DNA of 50,448 nucleotides from Actinomycetaceae bacterium (GCA_030530685.1 JAUMUM010000017.1:1-50448); one strand, 5' to 3'; shown: positions 7,383 to 16,766, counted from the first letter of the stretch. Notes: generated by a model from the letters alone, not told the origin. Numbers and translations are program-made.

Positions 7383-7388
7383 AGGCTA
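7383..7388 (-). promoter_or_regulatory. -10 element (TAGCCT), leaderless start
   Basis: TAGCCT on the minus strand, 6 bases before the ATG at 7376. It is identical in sequence and spacing to the promoter of the neighbouring paralogue, so the promoter was duplicated with the gene. Confidence 0.45.
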
Positions 7389-7497
7389 CGTCACGTGGAA
7401 AACCGACTCAATGGTCGGCGGGGTGCAAAGGCCGCCTGCCCGCGCCGGCTAAAATGCTCGCATGGCAGCCGAAAGTGAAGGTCTGCCGGCCGTGACG

Positions 7498-7503
7498 TAG
7501 GCT
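7498..7503 (+). promoter_or_regulatory. -10 element (TAGGCT) for leaderless metG
   Basis: TAGGCT lies 7 bases before the metG ATG at 7511; no Shine-Dalgarno sequence is present. A weak -35 (GTGAAG) fits 17 bases upstream. Confidence 0.45.
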
Positions 7504-7510
7504 TATAGCC

Positions 7511-9319
7511 ATGTCACGAATTCTTTCCGCAGTTGCGTGGCCGTACGCCAACGGCCCGCGCCACGTCGGTCATGTTGCCGGCTTCGGCGTCCCCTCCGAT
7601 GTCTTCTCCCGCTACATGCGAATGCGCGGCGAGGAGGTGCTCATGGTTTCGGGCACGGACGAGCACGGCACGCCGATCCTCGTCGCGGCCGACGAGGAGG
7701 GCGTGACCCCCAAGCAGCTTGCCGACAAGAACAACCGCATCATCGTCGAAGACCTCGTGGCACTCGGCCTGAGCTATGACCTCTTCACGCGCACCACGAC
7801 GGTCAACCACGAGCGGGTCGTCCAGCAGATGTTCGAAACCTGCCGCGACAACGGCTACATGATCGTCAAGGAACAGAACGTCGCCATCGACCCGGATACC
7901 GGCAATACGCTGCCGGACCGCTATATCGAGGGAACGTGTCCGATCTGCGGCACGCCCGGCGCACGTGGTGACCAGTGCGACGCCTGCGGCAACCAGCTCG
8001 ACCCCCAGGACCTCGTCGACCCCGTGTCGCGGGTGTCGGGCAAGCGGCCCACATTCACGGTCTCCGAACACTACTTCCTCGATATCCCGGCGTTGGCCGA
8101 GGCGCTTTCGGCCTGGCTCGACGAGGTCGAGGCCACGGGGCAGTGGCGCCCCAACGTCATCGCCTTCTCCAAGAACCTCATTGAGGACGTGCGCCCGCGC
8201 GCCATGACCCGCGATATCTCCTGGGGCATCCCGATCCCCGGGTGGGAGGACCAGCCGAACAAGCGCCTGTACGTGTGGTTCGACGCCGTCATCGGCTACC
8301 TCAGTGCCTCCGTCGAGTGGGCGCGCCGCCGCGCCGCCGTCGGCAAGGGCGACGCCGAAGACTGGCGCAAGTGGTGGAACGGCGGGCAGGCCGAGTCCTA
8401 TTACTTCATGGGCAAGGACAATATCGTCTTCCACTCCCAGATCTGGCCCGCGGAGATCCTGGCCTACAACGGCCAGGGCGAACGCGGGGGAGCGGCCGGC
8501 GAACTCGGCGAGCTCAACCTGCCCACCCAGGTGGTCTCCTCCGAGTTCCTGACGATGGAGGGCAAGAAGTTCTCCTCCTCAAAGAACGTCGTCATCTATG
8601 TGCGCGACGTCCTTTCCCGCTACCAGCCCGATGCGCTGCGATACTTCATCTCCATTGCCGGCCCGGAAACGTCCGACGCCGACTTCACGTGGGCCGAGTT
8701 CGTGCGGCGCAATAACTCCGAGCTCGTGGCCGGGTGGGGTAACCTCGTCAACCGCGCGGCCGCCATGATCGCCAAGAACTTCGGCGAGATCCCCGCGGCC
8801 GGCGAGCGCGAGGAAATCGATCGTCAACTACTGGACGCCGTGCGGGGCGGCTTCGACACCGTCGGCGAGCACATCGCCAACCACCGCCAGCGCGCCGCGC
8901 TGACCGAGCTCATGCGGCTCGTCGGTGAGGCCAACGCCTATGTCAACAGGACGCAGCCCTTCAAGCTCAAGGCCCCCGAGGAGCGCGAGCGCCTGGCGAC
9001 CGTCCTGGCCACACTCGCCCAGGCGGTGACGGATCTCAATACGATGATGAGCGTGTTCCTGCCGCATTCGGCGAATGCGATCGACGAGGTGCTCGGCGGG
9101 GCCGGGGATCTCGCGCCGCTGCCGCGCCTGGAGGAAGTCGACGACCTCGACGGAGGCGACCCGTACCCCATCGTCACGGGCGACTACGAGGACGTGCGCC
9201 CCTGGGCGCCGCGCGACATCGTGCCCGGCACGCCCATTGCCAAGCCGAAGCCCGTGTTCGTCAAGCTCGACGAGTCGGTCGTGGCCGAGGAGCTCGAGCG
9301 GCTCGGGATCGAGCAGTGA
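7511..9319 (+). CDS. metG: Methionyl-tRNA synthetase
   Basis: 602 aa class I synthetase that charges tRNA-Met. The HIGH box is HVGH (18-21) and the KMSKS loop is KFSSS (353-357). A zinc knuckle with Cys143, Cys146, Cys156 and Cys159 marks the MetG1 type, and the [12 protein letters not shown] segment follows the catalytic domain. The anticodon-binding helical domain occupies the last third. No C-terminal EMAP-like dimerisation domain is present, as usual for actinobacteria. The start is fixed by homology ([13 protein letters not shown]) and by the -10 element 7 bases upstream. tatD follows in the same direction after about 120 bases, the conserved actinobacterial order. An 11-base near-tandem duplication spans the stop codon (9308-9329). 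Confidence 0.97.
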   Translation: MSRILSAVAWPYANGPRHVGHVAGFGVPSDVFSRYMRMRGEEVLMVSGTDEHGTPILVAADEEGVTPKQLADKNNRIIVEDLVALGLSYDLFTRTTTVNHERVVQQMFETCRDNGYMIVKEQNVAIDPDTGNTLPDRYIEGTCPICGTPGARGDQCDACGNQLDPQDLVDPVSRVSGKRPTFTVSEHYFLDIPALAEALSAWLDEVEATGQWRPNVIAFSKNLIEDVRPRAMTRDISWGIPIPGWEDQPNKRLYVWFDAVIGYLSASVEWARRRAAVGKGDAEDWRKWWNGGQAESYYFMGKDNIVFHSQIWPAEILAYNGQGERGGAAGELGELNLPTQVVSSEFLTMEGKKFSSSKNVVIYVRDVLSRYQPDALRYFISIAGPETSDADFTWAEFVRRNNSELVAGWGNLVNRAAAMIAKNFGEIPAAGEREEIDRQLLDAVRGGFDTVGEHIANHRQRAALTELMRLVGEANAYVNRTQPFKLKAPEERERLATVLATLAQAVTDLNTMMSVFLPHSANAIDEVLGGAGDLAPLPRLEEVDDLDGGDPYPIVTGDYEDVRPWAPRDIVPGTPIAKPKPVFVKLDESVVAEELERLGIEQ

Positions 9320-9329
9320 TCGTGCAGTG
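9308..9329 (+). repeat. 11-base tandem duplication across the metG stop codon
   Basis: ATCGAGCAGTG and ATCGTGCAGTG are adjacent and differ at one base. The second copy repeats the stop-codon region out of frame. Confidence 0.6.
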
Positions 9330-9436
9330 ACGCAGAGCTGAAGGCTGCGCTGGTCGGGGCGCGGAGTTGGCTCGCCGGGCGCGGAAGGGCCGGTATCGTG
9401 GCCTGGCACGCGGGCAGCGGCCGGAAAGGTGGACGA

Positions 9437-10480
9437 GTGACCAAGAAGAAGCGCAATGTGTACCCGGATGTCGCCGAACCTCTGGCGCATCCGATAGTCG
9501 ACAATCACACGCACCTGCCGGTTCGCGGCGACCGCGACTACGAGGCCGACGTCGGCCTCGTGCCCGGAAGCCCGGCTCCGGCCGGCGGCGATGGCTTGGC
9601 TTCGGCCGGCGACGGCCCTGCCCCGGACGACAACGGCCCAGCATCGGCCGGCCCCCACCAGGCCGCACCGGGGCCTGGCGAGGCCCACAAGGGCAGCATC
9701 GAGTGGCATATCGCGCGCATGGGGGCCGCAGGAGTCCGCCATGCCATCACGTGCGGCTGCGAGGTGCCGACGCTCGCGCCCACGGTGGCGCTTGCCGAGG
9801 CCTACCCCGAGCTGTCGGCGGCAATAGCCATCCACCCCAACGAGGCTCCGCTGCACTGCGGCATCACGGAGGTCGGCCCCGACGGCCTGGCTCACGGGCT
9901 CGATCCGTGGCACTCCGGCCACTCGCTCGCCGACGCCGTCGCGCTTGTGGGGGAGCTGGCGCGCAGCGGCGCCGTCGTCGCCATCGGAGAGACCGGCCTC
10001 GACTACTTCCGCACGGCCGACGCCGGCAAGGCCGCGCAGGCAGAATCTTTCCGCATGCACATCGCCCTGGCCAAGGAGCTCGACCTACCCCTGCAGATCC
10101 ACGACCGGCAGGCCCACGCCGACTGCATCGCCATCCTCAAAGAGTGCGGCGCCCCCGAGCGCACCGTGTTCCACTGCTTTTCCGGCGACCGCGAAATGGC
10201 CGAGGTGTGCGCCACCAACGGCTGGTACGCCAGCTTCGCCGGGCCGCTGACCTACCCGGCCAACGAGGACCTGCGCGAGGCCTTCCTCGCCCTGCCCGAG
10301 CACCTGATCCTCGTCGAGACCGACGCGCCCTACCTGACGCCCGCACCCTGGCGGGGGCACCCCAATGCGCCGTACGCCTGCGCATATACCGCGCGCTACA
10401 TGGCGAGTCTGCGCGGGGTCGATGAGGCCGACTGGTGCCGACGCCTCGACGAGAACACCCGCAGGGTCTACGGCGTCTGA
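9437..10480 (+). CDS. tatD: TatD-family metal-dependent DNase
   Basis: 347 aa TIM-barrel hydrolase; TatD proteins are Mg-dependent 3'-5' exonucleases. Metal ligands are His24 and His26 (VDNHTHL), Glu185 (GETGLDY), His222 (IHDRQAH), His246 (FHCFSG) and Asp296 (ETDAPYL). Between the first metal motif and the barrel proper an insertion of about 48 residues (38-85), rich in Ala, Gly, Pro and Asp, replaces a short loop; its duplicated look (GGDGLASAGDGPAP) suggests expansion. The GTG at 9437 has AAGGTGGA just before it and puts the HTH motif at the usual distance; an in-frame GTG at 9398 would add 13 residues. In related genomes rpfB follows directly. Here a 9.4 kb array separates them. Confidence 0.93.
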   Translation: MTKKKRNVYPDVAEPLAHPIVDNHTHLPVRGDRDYEADVGLVPGSPAPAGGDGLASAGDGPAPDDNGPASAGPHQAAPGPGEAHKGSIEWHIARMGAAGVRHAITCGCEVPTLAPTVALAEAYPELSAAIAIHPNEAPLHCGITEVGPDGLAHGLDPWHSGHSLADAVALVGELARSGAVVAIGETGLDYFRTADAGKAAQAESFRMHIALAKELDLPLQIHDRQAHADCIAILKECGAPERTVFHCFSGDREMAEVCATNGWYASFAGPLTYPANEDLREAFLALPEHLILVETDAPYLTPAPWRGHPNAPYACAYTARYMASLRGVDEADWCRRLDENTRRVYGV

Positions 10481-10588
10481 GCCCCTGAATCGCCCGGGCC
10501 CGGCGGGGACTAATGTCGGCGCGACGCCGAGCCGCTCGCACGCCATTACTCTTGCGGCTGGTGCTTCACCTTGTTGCTGGCGCTGCCG

Positions 10589-11244
10589 TCACTCTCGCCG
10601 GCGGCCCGACAGCTCAACCTGCTCCGGCAGCTCCGCCTGGCCCTGCCGTTGCTCCGGCAGCTCCGACGTCGTCGGCTGAGTCTGGTCGGCTTGATCGTCA
10701 GGCGCCGGCTCGGGCTCAGTCTGGTTTGCCGACTCGCCTTTGGGCAACCAGGCCACGTAGATGAGTAGGGCACCACCGACGAGGAGAAGGACTATTCCGA
10801 TGACGAAGAGGAAGTAGCCGGTATCCCGTGAGATGTCGGTGTTGGGCAAATATGTAGAAGAGCGGATGCTCTCCGCGGGGTCGAAATTAATGATCCAATT
10901 GCGAAAGGCGAGAGAACCGGCTCCGAGGACGAGCGCGCCAATGATGGTCAGTCGCACTTTCGATTTGGGAACGTGGAAGAAAAACACCCACGCGCCAACG
11001 GCGATGACAATGGCCAGCCATGACAGGCCGAGCGTGCCGTTCGTTAAGTTGCTTGCAATGGTCGCCTGTTGGGAGTAGTCGCGATCTGGAACTGAAAGCG
11101 TGAAAAAGGTTGATAGAGGGCGACGGCGTGCACGACGGCGCCGGCGATGGTGACGATCATGGCGGGAACGAATCGTCTGATGTCTGAGTTCAGTTGTGCA
11201 AGGGTGGCGTAAGTTTCGCTCGGGGGGATCTGGTTGACGGCCAT
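10589..11244 (-). pseudogene. Array membrane protein, copy 1, frameshifted
   Basis: The first part (from ATG 11244: MAVNQIPPSETYATL, then a hydrophobic helix ending AVALYQPF) and the rest (from LSVPDRDY to the stop at 10589) are in different frames. They join with homology to copy 2 if one base is added in the T5 run at 11103-11107. The second frame holds three more helices with the family signatures RNWIINFDPAESIR and ISRDTGYFLF, then a Gln/Glu/Pro tail of about 50 residues. The tail is shorter than in other copies. The lesion may be a true mutation or a sequencing error in a homopolymer. TAGACT lies 7 bases before the ATG, as in intact copies. Confidence 0.65.
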
Positions 11245-11251
11245 GGGCATG

Positions 11252-11257
11252 AGTCTA
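11252..11257 (-). promoter_or_regulatory. -10 element (TAGACT) of array copy 1
   Basis: TAGACT on the minus strand with 7 bases to the ATG at 11244; TTCACC lies 16 bases further upstream as a possible -35. It implies a leaderless transcript. Confidence 0.45.
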
Positions 11258-11326
11258 AGCATGCAAGGCTGTGGGTGAATGGATGAGGCGAGGCCTATGA
11301 CCAGTCGGCATCGGGGGACTATGGGT

Positions 11327-11446
11327 GGACGAATTCCGCGTGATCGCGCGGGTACGGCTGGTCTGGAGGCCCGCCTTGGATGGTGCGGTGCCCTCTCCCC
11401 AGATTGGTCTGGTATGCCGTGTCGATTGCTCTGGTAGCCGGCCTTG
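11327..11446. repeat. Duplicated upstream region of array copy 1
   Basis: About 120 bases closely similar (roughly 80 percent by eye) to 12567-12690, which lies upstream of copy 2. Shared blocks include GCGCGGGTA, GGCTGGTCTGG and TCTCCCCAG. The 1,240-base offset equals one gene plus spacer, so copies 1 and 2 arose by segmental tandem duplication. Confidence 0.8.
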
Positions 11447-11647
11447 GCCCGTATGGCGGCTGGTCTGGCGGGTCAGCTGGTCGGCTGCTCGTCCTCGGCC
11501 TGACGGTTGACGGGACCCCGCGCGACCTGGCGCGGTTTAGCGGCGCTCAGGCCGTGCCAGTTGTGTGCTGCAAAAGACACGCCAAAGAACGGTGGTTTAC
11601 TGGGCCACCCGCGATCAAGAGGCGCTGGGAGTAACGGCAAACATGTA

Positions 11648-12487
11648 TTACCGCTGGGGGTTCTGCCAGTCCTGCTGGGGGCGGGCGCCCGGTTGGAACC
11701 GCTGGCCGGGCTCCTGGCCTGGATACTGTTGGCCCGGATATTGCTGGCCTGGCTGTTCGGTTTGCTGCTCCGCCTGGGTGGGTGGCTGCCCCGCCTGGTC
11801 CGGGTAGGGCGCGTACTGGCCACGTTGAGTGGACGGGCCCTGCTGTGGATACGGGCTCTGTTGAGCGAAGGGGCCGGGCGGGATGTAGCCGTAGGTCTGA
11901 CCGGGATGCAGGGATTGACCGGCTTGACTGTATGGCTGGTCCTGTCCAGGATCGTTCGGGCTGACCGGTTCGTCGTCGGGTAGCTTCCGTGCCAGATAGA
12001 TGAACAAGGCGCCTCCGGCAAGCAAAACTATTGCGCCGAGCAAGAGCAGGTAGTAGCCGAGCCCCCTGGATGCCTCGAGACCAAGAGAATCCACATCGCC
12101 TATCGAAGGACGGATGCTCTCCGCGGGGTCGAAATGAGTGAGCCAATTGCGGAAGGCGAGGGAACTGGATCCGAGGACGACACCGCCAATGACGTTAAGC
12201 CGGACTCGTAATTTGGAAACAAGAAAGAAAGCCACGCATGCGCCAAGGGCAACGATGATGGGCAGCCACGACAATACGACAAAGAAGCTGTCCTCGGAGT
12301 CGTGTGCAATGGTCAACGAACGAGTGACGTCGCCAGATCGGAGTGTGAAGAGAGTCAGGTAGAGGCTGATCATGGTCACGAGGGCTCCCGCAGCAGTGAC
12401 GAGAACGGCGGGAAGGAATCGTTGTGTTTGAATCCGGTTGTTTAAAGCGCTGGCAGTATCACCATAGGGGAGAGTGTTGTAGGTCAT
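11648..12487 (-). CDS. Array membrane protein, copy 2
   Basis: 279 aa. Four predicted helices lie at about 24-47, 68-90, 97-112 and 144-166, with a short acidic loop between helices 1 and 2 and the loop signature FRNWLTHFDPAESIR between 3 and 4. Helix 4 is introduced by SRGLGYYLLLLG. Residues 167-279 form a disordered tail rich in Gln, Pro, Gly and Tyr, with the repeat GQQYPGQQYPGQ. No signal peptide, lipobox or sortase motif. The family and function are unknown; the closest sequence relatives in the window are copies 1 and 3. The ATG at 12487 aligns with the starts of copies 1 and 3; an in-frame ATG 12 bases upstream is also possible. The promoter hexamer is weaker here (TTGGGT, 6 bases upstream). 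Confidence 0.8.
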   Translation of the reverse strand: MTYNTLPYGDTASALNNRIQTQRFLPAVLVTAAGALVTMISLYLTLFTLRSGDVTRSLTIAHDSEDSFFVVLSWLPIIVALGACVAFFLVSKLRVRLNVIGGVVLGSSSLAFRNWLTHFDPAESIRPSIGDVDSLGLEASRGLGYYLLLLGAIVLLAGGALFIYLARKLPDDEPVSPNDPGQDQPYSQAGQSLHPGQTYGYIPPGPFAQQSPYPQQGPSTQRGQYAPYPDQAGQPPTQAEQQTEQPGQQYPGQQYPGQEPGQRFQPGARPQQDWQNPQR

Positions 12488-12566
12488 GAGGCAACCCAAA
12501 CATGCGAGCGTGTGCAGGGTGAATAGCGTGAGACGAGGGACACGATTGGCGACGAGGTAGACGCGC

Positions 12567-12690
12567 GGACGAGGTCCGCGCGATTGCGCGGGTATGGCTG
12601 GTCTGGTGGTCCGCGTTGGCTGGTCCGGTGCCTTCTCCCCAGGTGTTGGTCTGGCACGCCGCGTTGATTTCTCCAGTAGGCGGCCTGGGT
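12567..12690. repeat. Duplicated upstream region of array copy 2
   Basis: Partner of the 120-base repeat at 11327-11446. Both lie on the 5' side of their genes, so the duplication carried regulatory DNA with it. Confidence 0.8.
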
Positions 12691-12938
12691 TGGTCTGGCG
12701 GCCCGCCTCGGCGGGACTGGTGGTCGGCCTTGGCAGGGCTGGTGGCCGGGAGTGCTGCGTGAGTGCAGACTGTCTGGAGTCGGCAGTACCCGGCAGGTCC
12801 GCGGCGTCTGTGAAGTAAGCGGTGACCGTTTGGCACCCTGCGTCGATCCCATGTGGTCGCGATGGCGTGGCGTGCGAAAGTGACGACTCAGGCAGGACGC
12901 CGGATTGCCGATCAGGTGGGCCACGGACGGCAAATGAA

Positions 12939-12968
12939 AGGTGGTTGGCTCCTGGGAACCAACCACCT
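12939..12968 (-). terminator. Rho-independent terminator of array copy 3
   Basis: Perfect 10-base stem AGGTGGTTGG / CCAACCACCT with a 10-base loop; on the minus strand it is followed by TTCATTTG, 21 bases past the stop codon at 12989. It shows copies 2 and 3 are separate transcription units. Confidence 0.75.
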
Positions 12969-12988
12969 CGGGTCTTCGTCGACGACTA

Positions 12989-13672
12989 TTACTGCTGGGG
13001 AGACTGAGGCGGCTCGGTGGGTCCACCGGGCTGCTGGTACTGCTGAGGGTACTGGTAGGGCTGATTCGGATAGGGCGGCTGCTGGTAGTGCTGGGGGTAC
13101 GGGCCCGGCTGCTGAGGAGCTTGTCCGTACGGCTGGCCCGGGTTGTAATACGCTTGCTGGGGCGCGTTGGCTAACGTCTTGTTCGCGAGGTAGATGAGCA
13201 GGCCGCCCGCGGCCAAAAGAAGGATAGCTCCGAGCAGGTACAGCCAGTAGCCGATGCCTCTGGAAATGTCGATACCGTATGCCCCGCCAATGGAACGCGC
13301 CCCTCCCGTGGGATTGATATTGGCAACCCAATTGCGTAGGACGATGGCGCCGGAGACGATGAGCAAGGTGCCGAATACTCCATCCGGTACCTTGATCTTG
13401 TCGTTGAAGAAAAGGGTGACGCATGTTCCGGCTGCCAGGATGATGGCCAGCCATGACAGGGCGATGAGTGTGCTGTCACGGAAATCTGCAATGCTCGCAG
13501 ATGCGGACATGTAGTCGTTACTGACCGAGACGAACGGTAGGAAGAGGCCGATGAGGGTCACGAGGGTGCCGACTGCGGCAGTAATGATGCCGGGAAGGTA
13601 CCGTCCAACGGTGGGATTCGATTGTCCGAACGCCCGGCCATGACCTCCTGAGGGGAAGTTGTTATTTGTCAT
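12989..13672 (-). CDS. Array membrane protein, copy 3
   Basis: 227 aa. Helices lie at about 25-47 (ending GLFLPFVS), 68-89, 99-115 and 138-163. Conserved features are the LRNW loop and SRGIGYWLYLLG before helix 4. The tail (164-227) is Tyr/Gln/Pro-rich (PYPNQPYQYPQQYQQPGG). The DNA of the membrane module is clearly less GC-rich than housekeeping genes: the line at 13381-13440 counts 32 G+C of 60, against 46 of 60 in a metG line (8281-8340). TAGACT lies 5 bases before the ATG. The frame is open far upstream, but homology with copies 1 and 2 begins at this ATG. The function is unknown. Confidence 0.82.
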   Translation of the reverse strand: MTNNNFPSGGHGRAFGQSNPTVGRYLPGIITAAVGTLVTLIGLFLPFVSVSNDYMSASASIADFRDSTLIALSWLAIILAAGTCVTLFFNDKIKVPDGVFGTLLIVSGAIVLRNWVANINPTGGARSIGGAYGIDISRGIGYWLYLLGAILLLAAGGLLIYLANKTLANAPQQAYYNPGQPYGQAPQQPGPYPQHYQQPPYPNQPYQYPQQYQQPGGPTEPPQSPQQ

Positions 13673-13677
13673 AGTAC

Positions 13678-13683
13678 AGTCTA
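13678..13683 (-). promoter_or_regulatory. -10 element (TAGACT) of array copy 3
   Basis: TAGACT on the minus strand, 5 bases before the ATG at 13672; no ribosome-binding site between them. Confidence 0.4.
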
Positions 13684-13936
13684 AACACGGAAGCGCGGAC
13701 GTCCTGAATAAGGAAGCGTAGACGTCACGAATGGTGAGACGGTGACGACCGCCCTCTGCACATGTGCTCACTGAGGCTGTGTGATATAGCGGTCCTCTCG
13801 CCGCGCTGAGGCCGCTGGCTTTGGAGCGTGCGATGCTAGGGAGCCTTTGTGGCACGGCCGTTCGTGGTCAGCGGCATGGACCGGCTTGGTAGCGGCGGCG
13901 TAAGTGGTGTGGCACCGCAAGGACGCCCCTGCAGAC

Positions 13937-13983
13937 GAGCTCGCCCGCGGGCAGGCGAGCGCGGCAGGCCCGCGGGCGAGCTC
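13937..13983. other. Long perfect hairpin
   Basis: A 16-base stem (GAGCTCGCCCGCGGGC at 13937-13952 and its exact complement at 13968-13983) with a 15-base loop in the spacer between copies 3 and 4. There is no T-run on either strand. It could be an RNA stability element, a cruciform or a recombination remnant. Confidence 0.7.
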
Positions 13984-14038
13984 GGCAGATTCAACGGTGG
14001 CAGGCTCGATGGCGGCGTTGCCTTTGGGCCGGGCGAAG

Positions 14039-14077
14039 GCCTTCGGGAGGGCAGTCCGTGACCGCCCTCCCGAAGGC
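14039..14077. terminator. Second long hairpin between copies 3 and 4
   Basis: GCCTTCGGGAGGGC (14039-14052) pairs perfectly with 14064-14077 around an 11-base loop. It lies downstream of copy 4 on the minus strand and may end that transcript, though no T-run follows. Confidence 0.45.
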
Positions 14078-14208
14078 TACTGGGATTCCTGCGTGCAGGC
14101 AGGGCGCCGTGCATCGACGTCGTGGCCGGCACTCGAGGGTGCTGCCGCCCGAGTGTTCACGACTGAGGTCCGGCGGACCGACCGTCGTCGTTAGGTTGAA
14201 GCCCTCTT

Positions 14209-14229
14209 GGCCGGGTTGAGCCCGGCTCG
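14209..14229 (-). terminator. Hairpin after array copy 4
   Basis: GCCGGG and CCCGGC form a short stem around TTGAG, about 45 bases past the stop codon of copy 4 at 14272. A weak terminator candidate. Confidence 0.35.
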
Positions 14230-14271
14230 GCCGTCAACCATCAACCAGGTCGGGCTGGTGAGCGCCTGCTA

Positions 14272-15207
14272 CTATTGGGGCTGTTGCCCCGGCTGCTGAG
14301 GGCGTCCGTACGGCGACTGGCCCGGTTGCTGGGATCCGTACTGCTGCTGCGGCTGTCCGTAGCCGTAGGACGGCTGTCCGGGCTGAGGCTGGCCTGGCCG
14401 ACCACCGGACTGAGGCTGACCAGGCTGCGGCTGGGGCTGACCAGGCTGTGGCCGAGCGCCCGGGTAGGGCTGGGCACCAGGTTGGCCCGGCTGTCCGGGC
14501 TGCCACGGCTGTCCAGGTTGAGGTTGGCCAGGCTGCCCCGCCTGAGGCTGCCCTGTGCGAGGTGCCGGCTGGTATGCGGGCGGCGCGCCGTACGGCAGTG
14601 CACCGGAAGGCGAAGCCTGCCCGGGGCTGCCCGGAGCACTCGTTCCGGTCCTGAGCGCGAAGACGACCGTGAGGATGCCCGCGACCAAGAGGACGAGCGA
14701 GCCAATGCCGATCAGCCACCAGCCGACGCCGTAAACCTCGAAGAAATCCACGTCGTCCGTTTCTGTGTTGACGATGAGATTGCCGAGCACCCAGCACGCG
14801 GCGAAGATCTGGACCAAGCCGGAGGTCAGGCCCGTGACCTTGGGAGACTTCTTCACGAAGATCGGCGCGATGACCAGACCCAGAGCCAGGAGCAGGAAGA
14901 TGATCGACGTGACGAAGGGCGCGGACGATATGTAGTCCTCGCTCAGCCCGGATGCCCAGCTGAAGTCGCTGTTCTGGGCATAGGGAGTGAAGAGGCCGAT
15001 GATCGCGAAGGCCGCACCAAACGCTCCTACGGACAGCGGAATCTTCGAAAGGCCCTTGTCGGTGGGCTGCTGGTTTGTGGCAGGCATGCCATAGGAACCG
15101 TACGACGGCGTGTACGGAGATTGCCCGTAGGGGGCGGGCTGGCCATATGGGGCTTGGCCAGGCTGCTGATTGAATGGAGATCCTTGAGGTTGTGTCGGAC
15201 TAGTCAT
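14272..15207 (-). CDS. Array membrane protein, copy 4, with flanking Gln/Pro-rich regions
   Basis: 311 aa. An N-terminal disordered stretch (1-50, repeats of YGQP and YGQS) precedes helices at about 55-76 (GLFTPYA), 97-119, 124-146 and 160-185. The tail (186-311) is a long run of GQP and PQPGQP repeats ending in QPGQQPQ. It has no RNW loop, so it belongs to a different branch from copies 1-3 and is closer in layout to copies 5 and 6. TAGTCT lies 7 bases before the ATG at 15207. GGAGG is present but only one base from the ATG, too close to act as a ribosome-binding site. The frame is open about 970 bases upstream, but that stretch is antisense-type shadow of the next gene. The function is unknown. 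Confidence 0.82.
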   Translation of the reverse strand: MTSPTQPQGSPFNQQPGQAPYGQPAPYGQSPYTPSYGSYGMPATNQQPTDKGLSKIPLSVGAFGAAFAIIGLFTPYAQNSDFSWASGLSEDYISSAPFVTSIIFLLLALGLVIAPIFVKKSPKVTGLTSGLVQIFAACWVLGNLIVNTETDDVDFFEVYGVGWWLIGIGSLVLLVAGILTVVFALRTGTSAPGSPGQASPSGALPYGAPPAYQPAPRTGQPQAGQPGQPQPGQPWQPGQPGQPGAQPYPGARPQPGQPQPQPGQPQSGGRPGQPQPGQPSYGYGQPQQQYGSQQPGQSPYGRPQQPGQQPQ

Positions 15208-15214
15208 GCCTCCA

Positions 15215-15220
15215 AGACTA
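15215..15220 (-). promoter_or_regulatory. -10 element (TAGTCT) of array copy 4
   Basis: TAGTCT on the minus strand with exactly 7 bases to the ATG at 15207. Confidence 0.45.
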
Positions 15221-15377
15221 CGGTTTGCGGCCCAAGAAATATACGGCCGGTATCCATGAGCTCTCCCCATCTCATCCATGAGCGGCGGGAAGCCGCGGCC
15301 ATCGAATGGGAACTTCGCCGAGTGATTGTAGCTTTGTTGCGTGCGGCGGACGGCCCGAAATCTGGAACGGTTAGGCC

Positions 15378-15475
15378 TCGGGAACCAGCCGGTCTCTAGA
15401 TCGTCGCCTCGCCGGGAAGATGTTCGACGACGCCAACTCGGGAACCGGCCGGCCGACTTTGAGCATCGCCGGCCT
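15378..15475. repeat. 60-base period direct repeat after copy 5
   Basis: CTCGGGAACCAGCCGG (from 15378) recurs as CTCGGGAACCGGCCGG (from 15438), followed in both by similar sequence. It lies just past the stop of copy 5. Confidence 0.6.
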
Positions 15476-16759
15476 TTAGGCGCGGTCGGCCTCGGACTCG
15501 CCCGCATCCCTGGGGGCACCGCCTTCCGAACCGGGTCTCTCTTCGGAAGAGAGCTCCTGGTGCGGCGCATCGGGGCGCGCGTAGGAATTGGGCTGATAGG
15601 ACGTGCCGGGCTGGTAGGCGACGCCGGGTTGCGAAGCGGCAGCAGATGGAGGAAGCGGATCTGTGGACGGCTCGACGTGGCTCGGAAGCGGCGGCCGTGC
15701 GACGCCGTCGTTGGGCGGGGCAAGTGGTGCGGCTGCTGAACCGGCCGAGGGTGCGCGGTCGGAAGACGAGGGCGCGCGGTCGGCTCCCGTCTGCGGGGCG
15801 ACGGTACCGGTCCCGGATTGGCTGCGCGTGGACGACGGCGGCCGGAAGTCGGTGGTGCCGGCCTCGCCGGCCGGGACCTGCCGCTGGGAGGCGCCGGCAT
15901 GAACACCCGGCTGAGCCGCGTCGGCAGCCACCGGCCAGGATGCGCCCGGAGGCATCTGACCCTGCGCGAACTGCGGGGAACCTGGCTGACCATATTGGGG
16001 GCCGGGCTGGCCATACGGCGAACCTGGCTGGCCGTACTGCGAACCAGGCTGGCCGTATGGAGTCTGATAGCCCCGGGGGTTCTGGCCGGCGTACCCGGAA
16101 GCGGGGCCATAGCCCATCGGCGCATTGCCAAAGTAGGGCGCGAAGAACTCGGATTGCCTCGTCGCCGAAAGCGTGAACACAAGCAGCAATATGCCCGCGG
16201 CTATCAGGCAGCCAAGGGAGGACAGATACAGGACGAAGCCAACGCCAACATTGAAGATGTTCGAGGAGAGTTCGTTGAGCTCGTTCATATCGCCGAGGAA
16301 TAGTATCCACAGGAGGAACATGACTGCACCCGAGCCGATGAGGCCGCCTGCCGAAACCAGCGATATGACCTTGGATCTTTTGAGCAGCAACGTGGTGAAG
16401 ATGGCGGCGATCACGAGGACGACCGCGCTGAACATGAGCATATTGAAGCTGAAGCTCTCGTCATTGGCTTGCGCGACGTCCCTCAGCCTGTTCCATTCCG
16501 AGAGAGTAAGGCTATGCACCCAGTCGGGGACATTATCGTTGCTTGTCGAGACGAAAGGCACGAAGAGGGAGATCAGGCCCAAGAATAATCCGAGCCCGGC
16601 AATGCCCAACGTACTGCCCCACTTCGGGGGCGGAAGAATGGCGTGGGCTGGCCGCAGCGGATGCTGGCCGTAGCCTGGTGCGGCGAACTGCGGCAACTGG
16701 CTAAAGGCGGCAGGAGGCTGCTGGGAAGGCATGCCCTGGGGAGGTAGTGGGGTGCTCAT
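15476..16759 (-). CDS. Array membrane protein, copy 5, with long tail
   Basis: 427 aa. A Pro/Gln-rich start (1-46) is followed by helices at about 49-71 ([12 protein letters not shown]), 105-127, 132-155 and 170-198. The tail of 230 residues begins with heptad-like repeats ([21 protein letters not shown]) and continues as a Pro/Ser/Ala-rich acidic region ending GESEADRA. The loop between helices 1 and 2 is long (about 33 residues) and polar, probably extracytoplasmic. It is most similar to the second module of copy 6. TAGTCT lies 7 bases before the ATG. The function is unknown. Confidence 0.83.
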   Translation of the reverse strand: MSTPLPPQGMPSQQPPAAFSQLPQFAAPGYGQHPLRPAHAILPPPKWGSTLGIAGLGLFLGLISLFVPFVSTSNDNVPDWVHSLTLSEWNRLRDVAQANDESFSFNMLMFSAVVLVIAAIFTTLLLKRSKVISLVSAGGLIGSGAVMFLLWILFLGDMNELNELSSNIFNVGVGFVLYLSSLGCLIAAGILLLVFTLSATRQSEFFAPYFGNAPMGYGPASGYAGQNPRGYQTPYGQPGSQYGQPGSPYGQPGPQYGQPGSPQFAQGQMPPGASWPVAADAAQPGVHAGASQRQVPAGEAGTTDFRPPSSTRSQSGTGTVAPQTGADRAPSSSDRAPSAGSAAAPLAPPNDGVARPPLPSHVEPSTDPLPPSAAASQPGVAYQPGTSYQPNSYARPDAPHQELSSEERPGSEGGAPRDAGESEADRA

Positions 16760-16766
16760 GCGTTCA

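Noticed and set aside
11095-11115. Programmed -1 frameshift in array copy 1
   Set aside because: The zero-frame codons CCT TTT do not form an X XXY YYZ slippery heptamer, and no downstream stem was evident. A one-base lesion or read error is simpler.
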